A stretch of 42,425 nt of DNA from Cytophagaceae bacterium (GTDB taxonomy: Bacteria > Bacteroidota > Bacteroidia > Cytophagales > Flexibacteraceae), in assembly GCA_027487695.1 (NCBI GenBank), contig JAIYDB010000084.1, forward strand, positions 1-42,425. The letters are read 5' to 3'. Position numbers and translations under genes: made by a program. A model generated the notes under the pieces. That model was given only the letters and a program-made list of their open reading frames with translations, was not told the DNA's origin and did not search any database. Shown piece after piece: positions 8,901 to 16,984 of this stretch; position 1 is the first letter of the stretch, and every line of letters starts with the position of its first letter.

Positions 8901-9405
8901 CTGCTGCAGCTTTAATGAGGACAGGAAATCCTATTCTTTTAGCTTCTGAAAGCGCATCTTCAGCAGTAATTAAATCAATCTGACTATCCTCAATAACAGG
9001 AACTTGTGCCCTACGAGCTACAATTTTAGCACGCACTTTATCACCTAGAGCCTCCATTACTTCCGGACGTGGCCCAACGAAAATGATACCCTCTTGGTCG
9101 CATCGTCTGGCTAATTCCACATTTTCAGATAGGAAACCATAACCAGGGTGAATAGCATCTATACCCTCACGTTTACATAAGGAGATAATGCCTTCAATAT
9201 CCAAATAAGGCTTTAACGGCTCATCGGTCGCTCCAATTTGGTAGGCCTCATCTGCTTTGTATCGATGTAACGAGTAACGGTCTTCGTGGGTGTACATACC
9301 CACTGTGGTTAGTTTAAGTTCAGCACCTGCCCGCATAATGCGTATGGCAATTTCACCACGGTTGGCAACCAGTAGTTTCTCCAGCTTTTTGCGTTGGAAA
9401 GTCAT
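5956..9405 (-). CDS. pyc: Pyruvate carboxylase
   Basis: A 1149-residue single-chain biotin enzyme that carboxylates pyruvate to oxaloacetate with ATP and bicarbonate to refill the TCA cycle. Domains in order: biotin carboxylase with ATP-grasp fold (about 8-455, glycine loop GGGGRGMR); carboxyltransferase of the HMGL-like fold (about 525-800, opening FTDTTLRDAHQSLLATRV, with the carboxylated lysine K716 in AIKDMAG); the conserved carboxylase domain (about 820-1025); and the biotinyl domain with biotin-accepting K1115 in VEAMKMET. Length is normal for the family (about 1150-1180). Starting at the ATG at 9405 places LLVANRGEIAIRI near the N terminus, as expected. It is divergent from the methyltransferase gene (211-base gap, no exact TAnnTTTG box seen) and convergent with the MFS gene. 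Confidence 0.97.
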   Translation of the reverse strand: MTFQRKKLEKLLVANRGEIAIRIMRAGAELKLTTVGMYTHEDRYSLHRYKADEAYQIGATDEPLKPYLDIEGIISLCKREGIDAIHPGYGFLSENVELARRCDQEGIIFVGPRPEVMEALGDKVRAKIVARRAQVPVIEDSQIDLITAEDALSEAKRIGFPVLIKAAAGGGGRGMRAVLSEDQLVKAFGEAKNEAAKAFGDDTVFIEKYIQNPKHIEVQILADNYGNIVHLYERDCSVQRRFQKVIEVAPAPSLSDEAKAKLYEYALRIAKEVNYNNAGTVEFLVDAEENIYFIEVNPRIQVEHTITEEITQVDIVRTQILVAQGYPLSDPFVNIPNQESVKVLGWAIQCRITTEDPENGFKPDFGTIIAYRNAAGFGIRLDEGSSYPGVKISPFFDSMLVKVSASGRTLYGTTLRLMRALREFRVRGVKTNIGFLENVIGHPDFLAGKCTVRFIDENPDLLKIPAKQDRATRLLRFLGDVSVNGNPDVPQVIPAPTFITPKMPFVALVEPPIGTKQILEQHGTNGLMNWIKANNQVLFTDTTLRDAHQSLLATRVRTHDMLEPARAMAHFAPNLFSMEVWGGATFDVALRFLHEDPWQRLQKIRAAVPNVLLQMLFRGSNAVGYTSYPNNLIEAFIEKSAENGIDVFRIFDSLNWVEQLKPSIKAVRERTKSIAQAAICYTNDLQNPNERKYTLSYYVTLAKQLEDAGAHMLAIKDMAGLLKPYAAEMLIGELKKHITIPIHLHTHDTAGIQNTTYLKAIEAGVDVVDVALGGLSGLTSQPNFNSLVASLNGNPKVGDYNLSGLNALSNYWEELREIYSPFESGLKASTAEVYEHQIPGGQYSNLRPQAKSLGLLDKFETIKKNYIVANRLLGDIVKVTPSSKIVGDLALFMTSNNLTEADIFEKGQTLSFPESVKGMLRGDLGQTPGGFNPELSKIVLKDEKPYTGLPNDRLKPIEMDKEFVEFAARFPRKATFTDFLSYKMYPKVFEEYYEFFLSFGEVWNVTSREFFYGMNDGDEIEVVIAAGKTVIIKKVNTSTEVDEDGMRTVGFELNGQMRKVKVRDRNVKVTKIAHRKASAEGEIGSPLQGKLATLNVKVGDTVKINAPLFTVEAMKMETTIAAHKAGKVKDIVLKAGTLVEQDDLVIVIE

Positions 9406-9616
9406 AAGAATAGGTAGTAAATAGGCGTAAAAAGAAGACTATTTAGGTTGGTGTATTCTTAAGTTGTTGCAAACAGAAACCTCTGAAGGTGCCTGAAAAA
9501 TGAGGTTGGTGGTTGTTGTTGAATGCGCAAACCAACACTTAAAAAGAGTTAGGTAATGCAACTTAATCATTAATGCACTTGGATAGCTATTAAGTAATCG
9601 TGAATTTTAGGGCATT

Positions 9617-10138
9617 ATGAATAAAGTGAGTAATGACGCACTTGGAAGACATACGATTGAAACCTTCCAAAACGCTGAAAAGAAGCCATTTGTGGTAGTT
9701 TTAGATAATGTTCGCAGTGCTCAAAACGTAGGTTCAGTATTTAGAACGGCCGATAGCTTCGCTGCTGAAAAGCTATTTTTGTGCGGTATCACTGCCCAAC
9801 CTCCACAACGAGAAATCAGCAAAACAGCTTTGGGGGCAGAACTAAGTATGGCTTGGGAATACTATCCCGAAACCCTTGACTTGGTTAAAAAACTAAAGGA
9901 GGAGGGTTATATTATAGCCGTTATTGAGCAGGTAGAAAGCAGTATCGATTTAACTCAATTTACACCTGAAAAAGGCAAAAAATACGCGCTAATTTTTGGT
10001 AACGAAGTAGAAGGCGTACAAGCAGAAGTAGTCGCTGCAGCCGATTTAGCTATCGAAATATCACAGTTCGGAACCAAGCACAGTTTGAATATTGCGGTAA
10101 CGGCAGGGATAGTTTGCTGGAAGGTGGGGAGTTGGTAA
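9617..10138 (+). CDS. RNA methyltransferase, TrmH/SpoU (SPOUT) family
   Basis: A 173-residue SPOUT-class methyltransferase expected to 2'-O-methylate a ribose in tRNA or rRNA using S-adenosylmethionine. All three SpoU motifs are visible: motif 1 LDNVRSAQNVGSVFRTAD (about 29-46), motif 2 FGNEVEGV (about 127-134), and motif 3 GTKHSLNIAVTAGI (about 152-165), which form the trefoil-knot cofactor site. It is short and has no separate N-terminal RNA-binding domain, like TrmL- and TrmH-type single-domain enzymes. The target nucleotide cannot be read from the sequence. It is a single gene, divergent from pyc and convergent with the TonB receptor gene, with an inverted repeat in the shared 3' region. 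Confidence 0.88.
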   Translation: MNKVSNDALGRHTIETFQNAEKKPFVVVLDNVRSAQNVGSVFRTADSFAAEKLFLCGITAQPPQREISKTALGAELSMAWEYYPETLDLVKKLKEEGYIIAVIEQVESSIDLTQFTPEKGKKYALIFGNEVEGVQAEVVAAADLAIEISQFGTKHSLNIAVTAGIVCWKVGSW

Positions 10139-10157
10139 AAAGGGAAGCCAAAAACCA

Positions 10158-10198
10158 CAAACAAAGTCATATTTAACCCCAAATTATAACTTTGTTTG
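10158..10198 (-). terminator. Inverted repeat between convergent genes, probable terminator
   Basis: CAAACAAAGT (10158-10167) and ACTTTGTTTG (10189-10198) form a perfect 10-bp stem with a 21-base loop, sitting between the stops of the methyltransferase gene (+) and the TonB receptor gene (-). Read on the minus strand the stem is followed by TGGTTTTTGG, a T-tract. It therefore fits termination of the receptor transcript. The long A+T-rich loop makes it a weaker terminator than the GC-rich ones elsewhere in the window. Confidence 0.45.
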
Positions 10199-10201
10199 CC
10201 T

Positions 10202-12622
10202 TTACTCAAAACTAGCCACTAGCTTCACATTTAGGAAACGGGCACTTAAAGTATTCGGTATGGCGTACTGATTGCTGTTTAAATCGGCTATCCATTGGTA
10301 GCTGATGGTATTGCTTACACCTAGCACATTGAGCACTTCTACCCCTAACCAAATTTGGTCAAAGGTGCGATCGAACCAAGTTTCTTGGTCGTTTAGCTTA
10401 ATTACTTTATTCACGCCAATATCTAACCTGCGGTAAGGTGGTGCCGTGAAGGCAGAACGAGCATTTCTATTATTAGGTGGAGAAAATGGCAATCCAGTGC
10501 CTACAATCATATTCAGATATGCCCTTACACTTGGGTTGCCAGGTAAGTTATCTTGGAAGAAGGTACTGAAAGTTAAACGTTGGTCGGTCGGGCGACGATA
10601 ATAACCTCTGGTATCGTCCAATAAATCTTCTTTAGTACTTAATACCCCTAGTGAGAACCAACTTTCAGCTCCTTTAATAAACTCGCCACTAAATCGGAAC
10701 TCCGTTCCCCAAGCCCACGCTTTGGCTAAGTTGTTAGCAAAATAACGGATACGTACGTTTTCAATATCGTAGGCAATCACGTTTTCAATTTGCTTGTAAT
10801 AGCATTCGCAGGTGAGCTTAAAGCTTCTATCCCATATTTTTATGGCTATATCGGCGCCGGAAATAAGGTGGATGCTGCGTTGTGCTCTAATATTTCTATT
10901 CAAGTTGCCTTGTCTATCACGCATTTCCCTGTAAAAGGCTTGCTGCTGGTACACGCCTGCTGCTAACCTATAAGTAGTTCTGCGTAAACTATCAGCCCTG
11001 TAAGCAAACTGTATTCTTGGGCTTACTAAGAACTGCTTATTTAAACTCCAATAATTAAACCTCGCTCCGTAAGTAATGGTATGGCGTTGCGTTGGGGTGT
11101 AAACGTGTTGCACATATCCCTGAAACCTTTCGGAACTAAGCCTATTGCTACTTTCTAATAGCGGACCTTCAGTTACATAATCGGCACTATCAGTAAAGTT
11201 GTATTCGTATAGTCTATCAGTAAGGCTTTCAGTGCTTACGGTTACGCCAAATTCTACTCGATTATTGGCATCAATATCCCAATAGTTGCGGTTGAGCATA
11301 CTGTAAATTTGGGCCTTTAAACTATTTCTGCCATAGTTATAAAAGGTTCCAATAGCGCGCAAGGCAATACATTCATTGAAATTATTTCTGGAAGGGTCGC
11401 TTTGAACATCGCAGAGACGGTCACCACCTTCAACATCAATATATTCTCGTTCTTGGGTATAAACCTGACTAAAGGTAAAATCTGACCGAAGCTTATTATT
11501 AAAGGTATGGCTTAGTTTCAATCCATTTTGCCAAGTATCGTAATACATGGTTTCTTCACCTATATACCCAACCTCAAAACGCAATTTGCTATTGAGTGTA
11601 CCAAATTCTGTTTCCTGACTTTCAGGTCGGAGTAAATACCTATTTCTGGCATAACTGGCTAAGAAGCCAATGGTAGTTTTGCTATCTCGTTTCTTTTGAG
11701 CCTCAGTAGTTAGATCATAGGTAACATAGGTTTGCGCATCGAAAAAACGAGGGAAATACTGCCCCTTCACATCTAAACCAAGAAACAAGTATTGAGCGGT
11801 TTTCTGCCTTACCCCAGCTACAAATGAAAGCTTACCGTTTTTACTTACCCCTTCAACTGAAAAGGCTTGGTAAAGTAAACTTGCGGTTGCATTGCCTGCC
11901 CATTTAGTAGGTGTTTTATATTCAATATTCAACACCGATGAAAGCTTATCGCCATAACGTGGCTGAAAACCACCGCTACTAAACTCTACATTTTTAACTA
12001 AATCGGTATTTACAAAGCTTAACCCTTCCTGCTGTCCCGATCCTACCAACTGAGGACGGTAAATTTCTATATCGTTTACATAAACTAAGTTCTCATCGAA
12101 ACTCCCACCACGTACAGAATAGGCACTACTTAGTTCATTATTGCTTACCACCCCAGGCAAGGTTTTAAAGATTGCGTTAAAGTCGCCAAAAGGACTTGGC
12201 AGAACTTTAGCATCTTTAGGATTCAAGGTAATGGTACTTATTTTATCTCTGTTTCTATCTTCCTTAATTACAGCTCCATCAAATTCCTTAGATTCAGAAA
12301 CTAAGTAAGGAGATAGTTCTTTTACTTCTCTCGGTTTTAGCTGAATAGGAAATCGTTGAATGGCGTAGCCTAAAGCCCTAAATTCAAGAATAAGCGCAGT
12401 ATCCGAAGGCAATTTTATTTGAAACTCCCCTACACTACTCGCTTGCACAATAGTATTAGTCCTTATTTCTTGGATAGAAACATAGGGTACTACCTCACCT
12501 TCGGTATTATAGATTTTGCCTTTAACAATACCTTTTGCCTTTTGTGCGGTACACACAGAAGGGACTGCCATACCTAAAACGATAAGGCAAAAACAAACAA
12601 AAAGGTATCGGTTAAACTGCAC
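10202..12622 (-). CDS. TonB-dependent outer-membrane receptor with carboxypeptidase-like N-terminal domain
   Basis: An 806-residue outer-membrane protein. Residues 1-27 are a signal peptide ending at CTAQ. About 31-110 form a carboxypeptidase regulatory-like beta domain (GIVKGKIYNTEGEVVPYVSI). About 130-230 form the plug (YSVRGGSFDENLVYVNDIEI and SSGGFQPRYGDKLSSVLNI). The rest is the 22-strand barrel, ending in a terminal aromatic segment (VKLVASFE). It is expected to import a scarce ligand with TonB energy. It is smaller than SusC proteins (about 1000) and has no SusD partner next to it, so it is not a classical polysaccharide-utilisation pair. The start is GTG at 12622, three bases after the rpe stop, so it is probably co-transcribed with rpe. 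The ligand cannot be inferred. Confidence 0.88.
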   Translation of the reverse strand: MQFNRYLFVCFCLIVLGMAVPSVCTAQKAKGIVKGKIYNTEGEVVPYVSIQEIRTNTIVQASSVGEFQIKLPSDTALILEFRALGYAIQRFPIQLKPREVKELSPYLVSESKEFDGAVIKEDRNRDKISTITLNPKDAKVLPSPFGDFNAIFKTLPGVVSNNELSSAYSVRGGSFDENLVYVNDIEIYRPQLVGSGQQEGLSFVNTDLVKNVEFSSGGFQPRYGDKLSSVLNIEYKTPTKWAGNATASLLYQAFSVEGVSKNGKLSFVAGVRQKTAQYLFLGLDVKGQYFPRFFDAQTYVTYDLTTEAQKKRDSKTTIGFLASYARNRYLLRPESQETEFGTLNSKLRFEVGYIGEETMYYDTWQNGLKLSHTFNNKLRSDFTFSQVYTQEREYIDVEGGDRLCDVQSDPSRNNFNECIALRAIGTFYNYGRNSLKAQIYSMLNRNYWDIDANNRVEFGVTVSTESLTDRLYEYNFTDSADYVTEGPLLESSNRLSSERFQGYVQHVYTPTQRHTITYGARFNYWSLNKQFLVSPRIQFAYRADSLRRTTYRLAAGVYQQQAFYREMRDRQGNLNRNIRAQRSIHLISGADIAIKIWDRSFKLTCECYYKQIENVIAYDIENVRIRYFANNLAKAWAWGTEFRFSGEFIKGAESWFSLGVLSTKEDLLDDTRGYYRRPTDQRLTFSTFFQDNLPGNPSVRAYLNMIVGTGLPFSPPNNRNARSAFTAPPYRRLDIGVNKVIKLNDQETWFDRTFDQIWLGVEVLNVLGVSNTISYQWIADLNSNQYAIPNTLSARFLNVKLVASFE

Positions 12623-12625
12623 TGA

Positions 12626-13282
12626 TTACTGTAACGATTTTAGTTGCTCAATGGTATGCACAGGGTTTTCTGAAGAGAAAACAAAGTTTCCTGCTACCAA
12701 TACATCGGCACCTGCTTCTAATAATTCAGCTGCGTTATCCATATTAACACCGCCATCTACTTCAATTAGCGGATTATAAGGCGTTTCATGAATCATAAGG
12801 CGCAACTGACGTAGCTTTTTATAGGTTTGCTGGATTAGCTTTTGTCCGCCAAAACCTGGGTTTACACTCATTACAATAATCAGGTCCACAACATCAAGCA
12901 CATTTTCAATGGCTGAAATCGGGGTATGAGGATTGATAGCTACCCCTGCTTTACAACCTAACTCCCTTATTCTTTGTAAGCTACGGTGTAAATGAGTACA
13001 AGCTTCTGCATGAACAGTTAAGTAAGTGGCACCAGCCTTGGCAAAATCTTCAAGGTAACGGTCAGGATCCACTATCATTAAGTGCACATCCAAAGGCTTT
13101 TGGCTATGCTTATGCATCATGGCCACTGTACCGGGACCAAAGGTGATATTTGGCACAAACAAACCATCCATTACATCAACATGAAGCCAATCGGCCTCGC
13201 TGTTGTTCAGCATTTCAATAGTTTGCTGAAAGTTTCCAAAATCAGATGCCAATAAAGACGGCGCTATCAGGTGCTTAGACAT
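12626..13282 (-). CDS. rpe: Ribulose-phosphate 3-epimerase
   Basis: A 218-residue TIM-barrel enzyme interconverting ribulose 5-phosphate and xylulose 5-phosphate in the pentose phosphate pathway. The metal and catalytic residues are visible: H34 and D36 in DWLHVDVMDGLFVPNITFGP, H67 in LDVHLMI, and D176 in IEVDGGVN. The loop MSVNPGFGGQ is intact. Length is typical (about 215-225). The ATG at 13282 lies directly behind an exact TAnnTTTG box on the minus strand (13294-13287), so the transcript may be leaderless. The TonB receptor gene follows after three bases, an unusual partner that may simply share the transcript. Confidence 0.96.
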   Translation of the reverse strand: MSKHLIAPSLLASDFGNFQQTIEMLNNSEADWLHVDVMDGLFVPNITFGPGTVAMMHKHSQKPLDVHLMIVDPDRYLEDFAKAGATYLTVHAEACTHLHRSLQRIRELGCKAGVAINPHTPISAIENVLDVVDLIIVMSVNPGFGGQKLIQQTYKKLRQLRLMIHETPYNPLIEVDGGVNMDNAAELLEAGADVLVAGNFVFSSENPVHTIEQLKSLQ

Positions 13283-13286
13283 AGTG

Positions 13287-13294
13287 CAAAACTA
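13287..13294 (-). promoter_or_regulatory. Bacteroidota -7 box abutting the rpe start codon
   Basis: On the minus strand TAGTTTTG occupies 13294 to 13287, an exact TAnnTTTG match that ends only four bases before the rpe ATG. With the box centred near -7, transcription would begin at or within a base or two of the start codon and give a leaderless or nearly leaderless mRNA. Confidence 0.5.
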
Positions 13295-13318
13295 ATCTTT
13301 TTCAACCACCTAATGCCA

Positions 13319-14551
13319 TTAAATAAAGAACAAATAGGCTAACCAAATACCTGCTATTACCCCTACCAGATCTACAATCAAACCTACGCCTGCACTATAA
13401 CGGGTTCTTTTTACTTGAACACTGCCATAGTAAACCGCTAATACATAGAAGGTTGTTTCTGTACTGCCTTGTATAATACAAGCAGTTCTACCAGCAAAAC
13501 TATCGGCCCCTAAATTTTGCATTGTTTCAAGCATAAGACCTCTTGCACCACTACCGCTAAAGGGCTTTAATAAACCAGTGGGTAAGGCAGGGATAAATTG
13601 GATATCGCCACCTACAACCTCCACTACATAAGTAATCCCTTGTAGAATATAATCTAATGCTCCCGATGCTCTAAATACACCAATAGCTACTAGCATGGCA
13701 ATCAAATAAGGAATTATGCGCACTGCAGTGGTAAATCCTTCTTTGGCTCCATCTATAAAGGCATCGTAAACGCTTATTTTTGAGAGCATTGCCTTAATCA
13801 TAAACACTAGTAAAAATCCAAAAATCACTATTGAACCTGCCACTCTGGTTATGCTTTCAACAACTGATTGTTCCATTTGACTAAATGCCGTTGCCAACCA
13901 AACCAACAAACCAATAAATACAGAAAGCGTACCAATAACAGGAAAGCTTAACAGATTTAGTCTTTGCTTTAAACCAACGAGTATCATAGCTGTAAAGGCA
14001 GAAATAAAAGTTCCTAAAATAGAAGGTATCAATATATCTGCTGGGTTTGCGGCACCTGCTTGTAACCTATAAGCCATTATACTCACAGGTAACAAAGTAA
14101 GTCCTGCTGTATTTATAGCTGTGAACATGATCATTGCATTGGAAGCTATATCATGATTCGGGTTAATTTCCTGTAACTCCTTCATAGCCTTTAAACCAAT
14201 AGGCGTAGCTGCATTATCTAACCCTAACATATTGGCGGAAAAATTCATCAGTATAGTACCAAAGGCAGGATGGTCTTGCGGCACTTCAGGAAATAACTTA
14301 CTAAAAAAAGGAGCCGTTATTCTGGTTAGGAAGTTAATCATACCGCCCGCTTCGCCAATTTTCATAATGCCGAGCCAAAAGGTCATTAACCCTGCTGTAT
14401 TTAAACTTAACTCAAAACCGGTTTTGCTCATATCGAACAAGGCCGTTTGCATTGCTGGCAAAATGGTACTATCGCCTAAAAACACCCATTTTATAAGTGC
14501 CACAGCAATCGCAATAAAAAACAGAGCTAACCAAAGATAATTTAAAAGCAT
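13319..14551 (-). CDS. SpmA-SpmB fusion, nucleoside-recognition (Gate) domain membrane protein
   Basis: A 410-residue polytopic membrane protein. The N-terminal half (to about 200) matches spore maturation protein A (LSLNTAGLMTFWLGIMKIGE, NFSANMLGLDNAATPIGLKA). The C-terminal half matches SpmB (IPYLIAMLVAIGVFRASGAL, SGSGARGLMLETM, IIQGSTETTFYVLAVYYGSV). In Bacillus these are two proteins affecting spore-core dehydration. Fused copies in non-sporulating Bacteroidota have no established role, and transport of a small solute is a guess from the Gate domain. I chose the ATG at 14551, which gives the usual SpmA opening MLLNYLWLALFF. A TTG at 14578 would add nine residues. The gene lies 36 bases upstream of rpe on the same strand and is divergent from the OmpA-like gene. 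Confidence 0.85.
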   Translation of the reverse strand: MLLNYLWLALFFIAIAVALIKWVFLGDSTILPAMQTALFDMSKTGFELSLNTAGLMTFWLGIMKIGEAGGMINFLTRITAPFFSKLFPEVPQDHPAFGTILMNFSANMLGLDNAATPIGLKAMKELQEINPNHDIASNAMIMFTAINTAGLTLLPVSIMAYRLQAGAANPADILIPSILGTFISAFTAMILVGLKQRLNLLSFPVIGTLSVFIGLLVWLATAFSQMEQSVVESITRVAGSIVIFGFLLVFMIKAMLSKISVYDAFIDGAKEGFTTAVRIIPYLIAMLVAIGVFRASGALDYILQGITYVVEVVGGDIQFIPALPTGLLKPFSGSGARGLMLETMQNLGADSFAGRTACIIQGSTETTFYVLAVYYGSVQVKRTRYSAGVGLIVDLVGVIAGIWLAYLFFI

Positions 14552-14680
14552 TTCAAATTGACCATTTAAGAATGCCAAATTAGCTTTAAACTATATTTAT
14601 TAGGCATAGTATCTAAAAATCTTATTTACCTACTGTATATTGAAAGCTCAATTACACCTTTGCTTAACTTAAGCCTTACT

Positions 14681-16501
14681 ATGCGCTTATTTATATATCA
14701 ATGCATTCTATTGGTTACACTGCTCTCAAATGCGGTTGCCATTGCAAAAACCAACACTTTTAGTGGTTTAGGTGCTGCCATTAATACCCCAGAAAAGGAA
14801 ATATATCCAGTAGTAAATGGCAATACCGATCTTATTCTCTTTAGTAGGATATACAATAGAAATGGGGAAGTTTATACTGACCTACTTCTTTCAAGGAAAA
14901 ATATACAGTGGCAAGCCCCAATTGTAATTCCCATCCCTGCTACCATCAAAGGATTTAAAGGCTGCACTTACCTCAGTGAGAATGGTACCACCTTACTTTT
15001 CTTTACGGAAAACGCAGGAGTTCGGGAACTTTACCAAGCAACACTTTCTAATAACACGCTTACCAATATAGAAAAGTTCGATTCCAGAATTAATAGTAAG
15101 CTAGGCGAAGGAGCTTGGCTTTCTGCTAATGGCAATGTGCTATATTTTTCTGCTGCTAAAGATTTTAGCAAAGGAGGTACCGATATCTACAAGATTGAAA
15201 AAGCTAAAAATGGTAAATGGCGAAATGCAACTGAACTATCTGAACGTATCAATACTCAAGCAGATGAACAACACCCAATATTAATAAGTGATAAGCTTCT
15301 CTTCTTTACAAGAACTGAAAACAGCCAATCAGGCATTTATTTAAGCCATACTTTCGATGAATATAGAACAAAAGCAAAACCGGTATTATTTCCTGAAGCA
15401 AACGGACTTAAACTACTCATAATCAAACCGAATAACACATTAAGAAACGCTATTATTTGCGCCGAGGATGCCTTAGGAAATACTGATATATATGAGTCAA
15501 CCTTAACCGACGAACAACTTTCTACTAGCAATGCCCTAATTACAGGACACGTGCTCTTAGGTGAAAAAATGAAGGCAATCAACGCCAATGTTTCTGCTTG
15601 TGGTAATACAAAGGTATTTAAAAGTGCTAAAGAGAAAGGTGCATTTGTAATTAACGCAACGCCAGGACAAACAGAAAGATATGTAGTAGAAGCAGAAGGC
15701 TATGAAAAGGTTTCCTTTACCTTAAACATCCCTTATAATGTAGATTTTCAGGAGTATTACGTACAGGTACTAGTAGATAAAATTAACCTATATGGATCAG
15801 ACATTGGGCAAAGTGGCACAGTTAAAATTCTAGACCTTAATAAGGCAAATATGGAGAATGTATCGGTTGCTACGGCAAGCTCTAAGCTTTTTGAAACAGA
15901 TGCAGAGCGATACGAAAACCTTGAAGATGCTATCTATCAACTAGATAGTAACAAAAGAAAGTCTGCAGCCAATAATCTATTCTTTGAAAGTCCTTTAATG
16001 GTAAGTAATGAAGCTAAATCTGGCGTATTGAATCAGTTTAGCAATTGCTATTACGACTTAAAGAACTTAAACAACACTGTTTGCGGTGGTAAAGAGGTAC
16101 AGTTCAATGAATTAACCGAACCAGGTTTACCAAATTCAGGATTGCTTTCAGAAACCAGGTTGCTAAAGCCTGCATTTAAATTATCCTTTGCTCCAAATAG
16201 TTCTGAAATCAATCCAGCCCAACAAACCATTATTACCGATTTAGCAAAGCAATGTTTAGCAAAACCTGAAAATCGTTTAGTAATTTTAGTATTTAGCAAG
16301 CCAGATGCTAAAATTACTAAAGAACTACTTAGTAAAAGAGTTCAAGAATTACTAAATCTACTGAAAATCAACCAGTTACAATTTAGTAAAGTATGCTTTG
16401 CTAATACTAAAGATATTAGCTTTACTAAAATTACTAAAAATACCTCTACTAAAGATCAGGCAGATACCTTTGAAATAAGACTAGTTACCTTTAGGGAGTA
16501 A
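14681..16501 (+). CDS. Secreted PD40 beta-propeller protein with degenerate OmpA-like C-terminal domain
   Basis: A 606-residue exported protein. I chose the ATG at 14681, because it begins a clean signal peptide (MRLFIYQCILLVTLLSNAVA); a TTG at 14660 would add seven residues and overlaps the promoter-like CACCTTTG. Residues about 25-290 contain WD40-like PD40 propeller motifs (for example YFSAAKDFSKGGTDIYKI and LFFTRTENSQSGIYLSHTF). Then comes a carboxypeptidase-regulatory-like beta domain (about 290-370). The last 110 residues resemble OmpA (LSFAPNSSEINPAQQTIITD). The peptidoglycan-binding consensus is poorly kept: only a loose LLSKRVQ remains. PorE of the T9SS has PD40, regulatory and OmpA domains after TPRs, but no TPR part is seen here. 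Location is probably periplasm or outer membrane. The tail is rich in Thr-Lys and Ser-Lys pairs. Confidence 0.65.
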   Translation: MRLFIYQCILLVTLLSNAVAIAKTNTFSGLGAAINTPEKEIYPVVNGNTDLILFSRIYNRNGEVYTDLLLSRKNIQWQAPIVIPIPATIKGFKGCTYLSENGTTLLFFTENAGVRELYQATLSNNTLTNIEKFDSRINSKLGEGAWLSANGNVLYFSAAKDFSKGGTDIYKIEKAKNGKWRNATELSERINTQADEQHPILISDKLLFFTRTENSQSGIYLSHTFDEYRTKAKPVLFPEANGLKLLIIKPNNTLRNAIICAEDALGNTDIYESTLTDEQLSTSNALITGHVLLGEKMKAINANVSACGNTKVFKSAKEKGAFVINATPGQTERYVVEAEGYEKVSFTLNIPYNVDFQEYYVQVLVDKINLYGSDIGQSGTVKILDLNKANMENVSVATASSKLFETDAERYENLEDAIYQLDSNKRKSAANNLFFESPLMVSNEAKSGVLNQFSNCYYDLKNLNNTVCGGKEVQFNELTEPGLPNSGLLSETRLLKPAFKLSFAPNSSEINPAQQTIITDLAKQCLAKPENRLVILVFSKPDAKITKELLSKRVQELLNLLKINQLQFSKVCFANTKDISFTKITKNTSTKDQADTFEIRLVTFRE

Positions 16502-16627
16502 ATGGGTATTGGTTATTAGTTCCTGGTAAAAATTTATGGGTAATTGCTGCAGGATAGGCCTTAAAAGTGGCTTATGTCCTCTTCCATTGGGTATTCTAGT
16601 CTTCCCTGATAGATTTATAATCCTTGG

Positions 16628-16738
16628 AATGCCTTTACAGCAGCCGTAGAGCGTCTACAAGGCATTTGTAATTGCCTTGCTAAATGGTTAAGAAACTTCG
16701 TTTGTAGTGCCTACAAAGCTTGTATTTGCGCTAATACA
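16628..16738. other. Cluster of three hairpins, candidate structured RNA or regulatory DNA
   Basis: Three inverted repeats lie close together. AATGCCTT (16628-16635) pairs with AAGGCATT (16659-16666) around an inner GTAGA-gcg-TCTAC stem (16646-16658). TTTGTAG (16701-16707) pairs with CTACAAA (16711-16717) across a TGC loop. TGTATT (16721-16726) pairs with AATACA (16733-16738) across a six-base loop. Such density of short perfect stems suggests a folded transcript, but no known RNA family is recognised, and the strand cannot be decided because inverted repeats read alike on both strands. Confidence 0.25.
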
Positions 16739-16984
16739 CGAAATAACCTTTCTCTAGTCCCTGTAGAGTGGTTTAGATTAGATTTTTTACTGTATAAACC
16801 TTGTATATCACTCTTTATTGGCCAAGTAATTCTGGTTCTTCCTTTAACCTTCATCAGGCATTTAACGAATCGGTAACTGTTCTTGTAACCTCCTGATTTA
16901 CAAAATGTAAGTTTTACTTAATAATTACACTAAATAAAATTTATTTGTTAACTCATTGAAAATAAACAATTTATACATACTATG

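Noticed and set aside
5882-8983. Plus-strand open frames opposite pyc (5882-6373, 7544-8083, 8759-8983)
   Set aside because: They lie antisense to a complete, motif-rich pyruvate carboxylase and have the Ser/Thr/Pro-rich composition typical of mirror frames.
10187-10194. Exact TAnnTTTG box (TAACTTTG) pointing into the 3' end of the TonB receptor gene
   Set aside because: It forms the right arm of the inverted repeat between two convergent genes, and no plus-strand gene follows. The box has only six fixed bases, so chance matches are expected in a window of this size.
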